Part shown: positions 57,774 through 64,000 of the stretch, in pieces
Layout of the letters: each line of letters opens with the position of its first letter
How positions within the stretch are numbered: the stretch's first letter is position 1
Assembly (NCBI RefSeq): GCF_011193355.1
Contig: NZ_CP049780.1
Coordinates: 5,127,803 to 5,191,802, forward strand
Origin: Streptomyces sp. JB150
GTDB lineage: Bacteria > Actinomycetota > Actinomycetes > Streptomycetales > Streptomycetaceae
Direction: 5' to 3'
DNA: 64,000 nucleotides
Translations under genes and position numbers: made by a program
Notes under the pieces: model-generated
Told to the model about the DNA's origin: nothing
Databases searched by the model: none
The model's input: only the letters and a program-made list of their open reading frames with translations

Positions 57774-58220
57774 ATGGTCCTCGCTCTGACTGTGTGCGGA
57801 ATCGTCGTCGCCGTGGTGGTGCTGGGGCTGTTCGTCTTCGGACTGCGCCGCAGGCTCATCCAGCGATCCGGCGGTACCTTCGACTGTTCCCTGCGCTGGG
57901 ACGCCCCCGAGCAGGGTGACGCCGGCGGCAAGGGCTGGGCCTACGGTGTGGCCCGCTACAACGGCGACCGCGTCGAGTGGTTCCGGGTCTTCTCCTACGC
58001 CGTCCGGCCGCGCCGGGTGCTGGAGCGCTCGGCGATCGAGGTGCTGGGCCGCCGGCTGCCCGAGGGCGAGGAGGAGCTGGCGCTGCTGTCCGACGCGGTG
58101 GTGCTGGCGTGTACGCACCGGGGAACGCGGCTGGAGCTGGCCATGAGCGAAGACGCGCTGACCGGATTCCTCGCGTGGCTTGAGGCAGCCCCGCCCGGTC
58201 AGCGCGTCAATGTCGCGTAG
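57774..58220 (+). CDS. DUF2550-family membrane protein
   Basis: This 148-residue protein starts with a membrane helix (LALTVCGIVVAVVVLGLFVFG) followed by a cytoplasmic domain with GGTFDCSLRW, WAYGVARYNGDRVEWFRVFS and a C-terminal LAMSEDALTGFLAWLEAA. The family is found next to the atp operon throughout actinobacteria and its function is not known. ATG 57774 is chosen because GAGGAGG at 57758-57764 is nine bases away; a GTG at 57768 is too close. Confidence 0.88.
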   Translation: MVLALTVCGIVVAVVVLGLFVFGLRRRLIQRSGGTFDCSLRWDAPEQGDAGGKGWAYGVARYNGDRVEWFRVFSYAVRPRRVLERSAIEVLGRRLPEGEEELALLSDAVVLACTHRGTRLELAMSEDALTGFLAWLEAAPPGQRVNVA

Positions 58221-58254
58221 GTTTGCTTACGGCCTTCTGGTCACGGCCTGCTGA

Positions 58255-60093
<1,839 letters not shown>

Positions 60094-60159
60094 GCTGCGC
60101 CTCCTTTGTGGGGATGTCGGGGGCAGGCGTGACTGAGCCTTCACGCCCACGGTGCGGCG

Positions 60160-60201
60160 AGAATAGAAAGGTCTGGACCATAGGTCAATAGGTCTGGACC
60201 A
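60160..60201 (-). promoter_or_regulatory. chiC promoter with two 12-bp direct repeats
   Basis: On the gene strand TGGTCCAGACCT occurs at 60201-60190 and again at 60180-60169. A TTGACC -35 box (60188-60183) sits between them, and TATTCT (60165-60160) follows after exactly 17 bases as -10. The same repeat and layout are established for Streptomyces chitinase promoters, where the repeats mediate chitin induction and glucose repression. Confidence 0.9.
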
Positions 60202-60230
60202 CTATCCCGGCCGCTCGCCGGCCGCCCCGG

Positions 60231-60872
60231 TCAGATCCCCAACTCCTGCGCCAGTACGGCCGCTTGCACCCGGCTGCGCAGCTCCAGCTTCCCCAGCAAC
60301 CGGCTGACGTGCGTCTTCACCGTCGCCTCCGCCATGTCGAGCCGCCCCGCGATCTCCGCGTTCGACAGCCCCTCGCCCAGACACGACAGCACCTCGCGCT
60401 CCCGCCGGGTCAGCTGCTCCAGCACCGCCGGATCGGCCTTCGGCTCGCGGGCCGGCCCGGCCGCGAACGCGGCGATGAGCCGCCGGGTCACCGCCGGCGC
60501 GATCAGCCCCTCCCCGCGCGCCACCGTCCGCACCGCCGCCAGCAGGTCCTTCGCGTCGGTGTTCTTCAGCAGGAACCCGGCCGCGCCCGCGCGCAGCGCC
60601 CCGAAGACGTACTCGTCGAGATCGAAGGTGGTCAGGACCAGCACGTCGGCCAGCTGCTCGGCCACCACCTGACGGGTCGCCGACACCCCGTCCAGGCGCG
60701 GCATCTGCACGTCCATCAGCACCAGGTCGGGCCGCAGCTCCCGGGCCAGTGCCACCGCCCGCTCGCCGTCCGCCGCCTCGCCGACCACCTCGATGTCGGG
60801 GGCGCTGCCCAGGATGAGCACCAGCCCGGCACGGACGGCGGACTGGTCCTCGGCGACGAGGACGCGGATCAT
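60231..60872 (-). CDS. chiR: NarL/LuxR-type response regulator next to chitinase
   Basis: This 213-residue regulator has a receiver domain (phospho-acceptor D54 in LVLMDVQMPRLDG) and a LuxR-type helix-turn-helix (about 148-205, LTRREREVLSCLGEGLSNAEIA, then EATVKTHVSRLLGKL, quoted in parts). It lies directly upstream of chiC in the same direction and 25 bases after its kinase. By position it matches the ChiR regulators of Streptomyces chitinase genes; binding to the 12-bp repeats is a reasonable inference. Confidence 0.9.
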   Translation of the reverse strand: MIRVLVAEDQSAVRAGLVLILGSAPDIEVVGEAADGERAVALARELRPDLVLMDVQMPRLDGVSATRQVVAEQLADVLVLTTFDLDEYVFGALRAGAAGFLLKNTDAKDLLAAVRTVARGEGLIAPAVTRRLIAAFAAGPAREPKADPAVLEQLTRREREVLSCLGEGLSNAEIAGRLDMAEATVKTHVSRLLGKLELRSRVQAAVLAQELGI

Positions 60873-60897
60873 GCGGGGACTCCTTCTGCGGTCGGGG

Positions 60898-62085
60898 TCA
60901 CGGGGTGTCTCCTTCGGTGGCCGGCAGGGTCGCGCGGACGGCCCAGACCCGGCCGTCCGGGGTGTCCTCGGGCCCGGCCTCCAGCGTGCCGTGCAGCAGC
61001 GTGGCGCGTTCCCGCATACCGATCAGGCCGGCTCCCGAGCCGGGTGCGCGGGGCGCGTCCCGGTCGCCGTACCGGCTGGTGACCGTGAGGGTCAGCGAGC
61101 CGTCGCGCTGCGCGAGCCGCACGGTGACGGGACCGGGCGCGGCGTGTTTGAGGGCGTTCGTCAGGCTCTCCTGCACGATCCGGTAGGCGGCCAGCTCCAC
61201 CGGCGTGGGCACCCGGTCGTACGCGGCGTCCAGGGTGACGTCCAGACCATTGGCGCGGGCCGTGTCGACCAGCGCGCCGAGGCCGTCCAGGGTGGGCGCG
61301 GCGGACGGCTCGGTCCCGGCGCCCGCGTCCCGCAGGATGCCGATCAGCCGGCGCATCTCGGCCAGCCCCGCGACGCTGTTCTCCCGGATGACCCCGAGCG
61401 CCTGCCGGGTGGTGGCCGCATCGTCGAGGGAGAGCGCGGCGGTGGAGTGGATGGCGATCGCCGACAGGTGGTTGGCGACCATGTCGTGCAGCTCGCGCGC
61501 CATCCGGGCGCGCTCGGCGCCCACGGCCTGGACGCGGTCCATCTCGGCGAGCAGGGCGGTCTGTTCGGCGCGCAGCCGGGCGGCCTCGGCGGCGTCCCGG
61601 TGGTTGCGGACGATCAGCCCGGTCGAGGCGGGCGCGAACGACACGATGCCGACGGCCACACCGATCAGCAGCGCCTCCGGCACCCGCCACACCGCGAACG
61701 GCACGACCGTCGCCGCCACCGACAGCAGTCCGGTGATCCAGGGGATACGGCGGGCCGCCGCGGGAGTGCCGTACAGCACCGCCGCGTACATCACGTCCGT
61801 GAACATCACCAGCGTGAACAGGTTGCCCTGGGTGACGGTGTCGGCGGCCAGCGCGGCCGTGGCGACCGGCAGCGCGACACGCGGGGCGGCCCGCCGCATC
61901 AGCTCGCAGCAGGCCATCACGGCCAGCGGCACCAGGATCGGCCAGGCGCCCGGGAAGAGCACGATCGGCTCGCCCTTCGGGCGGGTGGCCAGACCGAAGC
62001 CCCACAGCAGCACCCCGCCGAGCAGCCCGGCGAGGGCGACGTACGCGTCGAAGCGGTGCGGGCGGGGGAGTCGCGCGGCGGCCAT
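60898..62085 (-). CDS. chiS: Sensor histidine kinase of the NarX/DesK (HisKA_3) type next to chitinase
   Basis: The 395-residue kinase has five or six N-terminal membrane helices without a large external domain, then the HisKA_3 box ERARMARELHDMVANHLSAI with the phospho-acceptor His, and a HATPase domain with VQESLTNALKHA and GSGAGLIGMRERATLL. It pairs with the regulator downstream. The ATG at 62083-62085 leads directly into the first helix; an alternative at 62148 would add 21 residues. The signal could be chitin oligosaccharides, as proposed for ChiS. Confidence 0.88.
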   Translation of the reverse strand: MAAARLPRPHRFDAYVALAGLLGGVLLWGFGLATRPKGEPIVLFPGAWPILVPLAVMACCELMRRAAPRVALPVATAALAADTVTQGNLFTLVMFTDVMYAAVLYGTPAAARRIPWITGLLSVAATVVPFAVWRVPEALLIGVAVGIVSFAPASTGLIVRNHRDAAEAARLRAEQTALLAEMDRVQAVGAERARMARELHDMVANHLSAIAIHSTAALSLDDAATTRQALGVIRENSVAGLAEMRRLIGILRDAGAGTEPSAAPTLDGLGALVDTARANGLDVTLDAAYDRVPTPVELAAYRIVQESLTNALKHAAPGPVTVRLAQRDGSLTLTVTSRYGDRDAPRAPGSGAGLIGMRERATLLHGTLEAGPEDTPDGRVWAVRATLPATEGDTP

Positions 62086-62237
62086 GGTCCCATCCAACAC
62101 GGCCCCGGCCGCGCTCGCCTGATCCCCGGGAAGGGTCCCCGACTGCATCTTTCGATGTACCGCGAGTTCGTCACCGCCGACGACGAACGGCGCCGCTTTC
62201 GCCGGGAGCCTGGAAGGGTGACCGAAGGGAGCACGTC

Positions 62238-62822
62238 GTGATCGTCGCGTTGATCATCGCCTGTGAGGTCGGCTTCTGGGTGCTGCTCGCGCTCGGCCTC
62301 GCCGTCCGCTACCTGCTGAAGTGGCGCCGCACCAGCGTGGTGCTGCTGCTGTGCGAGCCGGTCCTGGAGCTGGTGCTGTTCACGGCGACGGCCATCGACC
62401 TGAAGAACGGCGCCGAACCGGGCTGGGAGCACGGGCTGGCGGCGCTGTACATCGGCTACACGGTGGCCTACGGCCACTACACCATCCGCTGGCTGGACGG
62501 CCACGCCGCGCACCGCCTGGGCGGGGCGCCGAAACCGGCCGGCGCCCCCCGCTACGGCCTGCCCCGCGCCCGCCACGAGGCCGGGCTGTGGCTGCGCACG
62601 CTGCTCGCCGCGGCCGTCGCGTGCGGGCTGCTCCAGGGCGCCGTCTGGTACGTCGGCGACGACGGCGACATCTCGTCCCTGCGCTCCTTCCAGTGGGCCG
62701 CCCTGCGCGCCGCCGGCATCCACGGGCTGGTCGCGCTGGCCTACTTCGTCTGGCCGAAGAAGGCTCCCGCCGGGGCGGGGGAGGAGAGCGGGCAGGCGCT
62801 CACCAAGGAGCGGATCCGCTGA
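62238..62822 (+). CDS. Integral membrane protein of unknown function
   Basis: This 194-residue protein has about five membrane helices (about 2-23, 32-50, 66-84, 117-137, 155-172) and a charged C-terminus. The motif AYGHYTIRWLDGHAAHRLGG falls in a cytoplasmic loop. The start GTG 62238 follows GAAGGGAGC. I recognise the pattern as a common uncharacterised Streptomyces membrane protein but no function. It lies divergent from chiS. Confidence 0.82.
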   Translation: MIVALIIACEVGFWVLLALGLAVRYLLKWRRTSVVLLLCEPVLELVLFTATAIDLKNGAEPGWEHGLAALYIGYTVAYGHYTIRWLDGHAAHRLGGAPKPAGAPRYGLPRARHEAGLWLRTLLAAAVACGLLQGAVWYVGDDGDISSLRSFQWAALRAAGIHGLVALAYFVWPKKAPAGAGEESGQALTKERIR

Positions 62823-62870
62823 CGCGCGAGGCGCCTCGGGAGCCGCTCTCCCGGTCCGGCGGGAGATGGG

Positions 62871-63443
62871 CTAGCGCTCGCCGCCGGGCACCCACAGCAC
62901 GTCCCCGACGTCCTTGTTGGCGGTGCGGGCGAGGATGAACAGCAGGTCGGACAGACGGTTGAGGTAGGTCGCGGTGAGCGGGTTCATCGTCTCGCCGTGC
63001 ACCTCCAGCGCGGCCCAGGTGGAGCGCTCCGCCCGGCGGACGACCGTGCAGGCCTGGTGGAGGAGGGCCGCGCCCGGGGTGCCGCCGGGGAGGATGAAGG
63101 AGCGCAGCTTCTCCAGCCGCTCGTTGAAGCGGTCGCAGTCCGCCTCCAGCCGGTCGATGTAGAACTGCTCGACCCGCAGCGGCGGGTACGCCGGGTTCTC
63201 CACGACCGGCGTCGACAGGTCCGCGCCCACGTCGAACAGGTCGTTCTGCACGCGGGTGAGGACCTTGGCGATCTCCTCCTCCAGGTTCCCCAGCGCGAGG
63301 GCCGTGCCGATCACCGCGTTGGCCTCGTTGGCGTCGGCGTACGCCGCGATGCGCAGGTCGGTCTTGGCGACCCGGCTCATGTCGCCGAGGGCGGTGGTGC
63401 CCTGGTCGCCGGTCCGGGTGTAGATGCGTGTCAGGTTGACCAT
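62871..63443 (-). CDS. Cob(I)yrinic acid a,c-diamide adenosyltransferase (PduO type)
   Basis: This 190-residue enzyme transfers the adenosyl group of ATP to cobalamin, making coenzyme B12. The N-terminal ATP loop TRIYTRTGDQGTTALGD and the helical bundle motifs DANEANAVIG, QNDLFDVGADLSTP and CTVVRRAERST, then LNRLSDLLFILAR, are the family signatures. ATG 63441-63443. It is the PduO/MMAB class rather than CobA. Confidence 0.96.
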   Translation of the reverse strand: MVNLTRIYTRTGDQGTTALGDMSRVAKTDLRIAAYADANEANAVIGTALALGNLEEEIAKVLTRVQNDLFDVGADLSTPVVENPAYPPLRVEQFYIDRLEADCDRFNERLEKLRSFILPGGTPGAALLHQACTVVRRAERSTWAALEVHGETMNPLTATYLNRLSDLLFILARTANKDVGDVLWVPGGER

Positions 63444-63462
63444 GCGGCCAGCGTAGTGACGC

Positions 63463-64000
63463 CTACGCCCCCTCGGTACGGAAGACCCGTGTGCCCACCG
63501 TCACGGAGAGCGCGGTCATGGCGACGGCCACCAGCACGCCGTACAGCATGTGCGCGGTCGCGTACCGCCCGGCGTAGGCGTCGCGCATCGCGTCCACGAG
63601 ATAGCGGAACGGCACGCAGTGCGACAGCGCGTCCAGCCAGGCCGGGCCGAGGCTGATCGGCAGCATCAGGCCGGACAGCAGCATCGAGGGCATGCTGACG
63701 GCGTTGACCAGCGGCCCGAACTCCTGCGGGCTGCGCACTTTCATGCCCAGCGCGTACGACAGCGAGGCGAGCGACACGGACAGCAGGGCGACGAAGGCGA
63801 AGCCGATCAGCACCCCGGCGAGCGGGGCCCGCAGACCCATGACCAGGGCGGCCAGCACCAGCAGCACCGCCTGGAACAGGAACACGGCGGTGTCCCGCAG
63901 TACCCGGCCCAGCAGCAGCGCGAGCCGGCTGACCGGGGTGACGCGCATCCGCTCGACGACGCCCTGGCCGTTCTCCACGATGATCATGAAGCCGGCGAAG
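63463..64000 (-). CDS. ABC-2 type transporter permease (partial, C-terminal part)
   Basis: The gene enters from the right edge; about 179 codons are visible. It shows four or five helices (LLLGRVLRDTAVFLFQAVLLVLAALVMGL region and SVSLASLSYALGMKVRSPQE), with the MLLSGLMLPISLGPAWLDALSHCVPFRYLVDAMR segment (quoted discontinuously) typical of DrrB-like drug and polymer exporters. The leading FAGFMIIVENGQGVVERMR is the conserved loop that contacts the ATPase. The ATPase gene is presumably just outside the window. Confidence 0.88.
   Translation of the reverse strand, partial: FAGFMIIVENGQGVVERMRVTPVSRLALLLGRVLRDTAVFLFQAVLLVLAALVMGLRAPLAGVLIGFAFVALLSVSLASLSYALGMKVRSPQEFGPLVNAVSMPSMLLSGLMLPISLGPAWLDALSHCVPFRYLVDAMRDAYAGRYATAHMLYGVLVAVAMTALSVTVGTRVFRTEGA

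Overview
This is a GC-rich actinobacterial chromosome segment, almost certainly Streptomyces. The evidence is the very high third-position GC, frequent GTG and TTG starts, a conservon operon, a HAIR operator before lon, Ku/LigD repair genes, a multifunctional 2-oxoglutarate decarboxylase, 12-bp chitinase promoter repeats and a TTA (bldA-type) leucine codon. The gene order resembles the core of the S. coelicolor chromosome (sucA/kgd, lon, conservon, rodA/pbp, ku, then lysA-hom-thrC-thrB, rho, prfA, glyA, atp operon, chiC). That comparison is from memory and was not checked by alignment.

Layout. 1-4.6 kb: 5' part of kgd, an OmpR-type two-component pair, a spermidine-synthase-like methyltransferase-fold protein and a MarR regulator, all on the minus strand. 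4.8-9.4 kb: a secreted GH25 muramidase, Lon protease with a HspR-type operator, and a divergent PP2C-like phosphatase. 9.7-15.6 kb: a conservon (sensor kinase, roadblock protein, DUF742 protein, GTPase) followed closely by a styrene/indole monooxygenase-like flavoprotein. 15.8-21.5 kb: a small secreted protein, a secreted NlpC/P60 hydrolase, a TetR regulator with a small coupled gene, two divergent diiron-oxygenase-like genes (one frameshifted and carrying a TTA codon) and a Uma2 protein. 21.4-27.5 kb: a PBP2/RodA-FtsW pair, a sensor kinase with a CseA-like lipoprotein but no regulator beside it, and a NERD-domain protein.

27.7-30.5 kb: divergent LigD polymerase and Ku genes for end joining, tRNA-Arg(CCG) and a single-domain response regulator. 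30.6-37.2 kb: a degenerate ArgS-like protein, then lysA, hom, thrC and thrB (aspartate-family amino acids). 37.2-43.4 kb: rho with a long leader, a secreted trypsin-like protease with a C-terminal FG-GAP region, an LCP-family protein and rpmE. 43.4-49.5 kb: prfA, prmC, a Sua5/YwlC protein, an LMW-PTP-like protein that has lost its catalytic cysteine, glyA and a WecA-like transferase. 49.8-57.6 kb: the complete atpIBEFHAGDC operon. 57.7-64 kb: a DUF2550 protein, chitinase with its adjacent two-component system (chiC-chiR-chiS), a membrane protein, a PduO-type adenosyltransferase and a truncated ABC-2 permease.

No CRISPR array, insertion sequence, transposase, integrase, rRNA or wholly new multi-gene system was recognised. 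The most unusual items are the frameshifted TTA-containing diiron gene, the Cys-to-Ser phosphatase-fold protein, the conservon plus flavin monooxygenase unit, the ArgS-like protein near tRNA-Arg, and several intercistronic hairpins and short tandem duplications.
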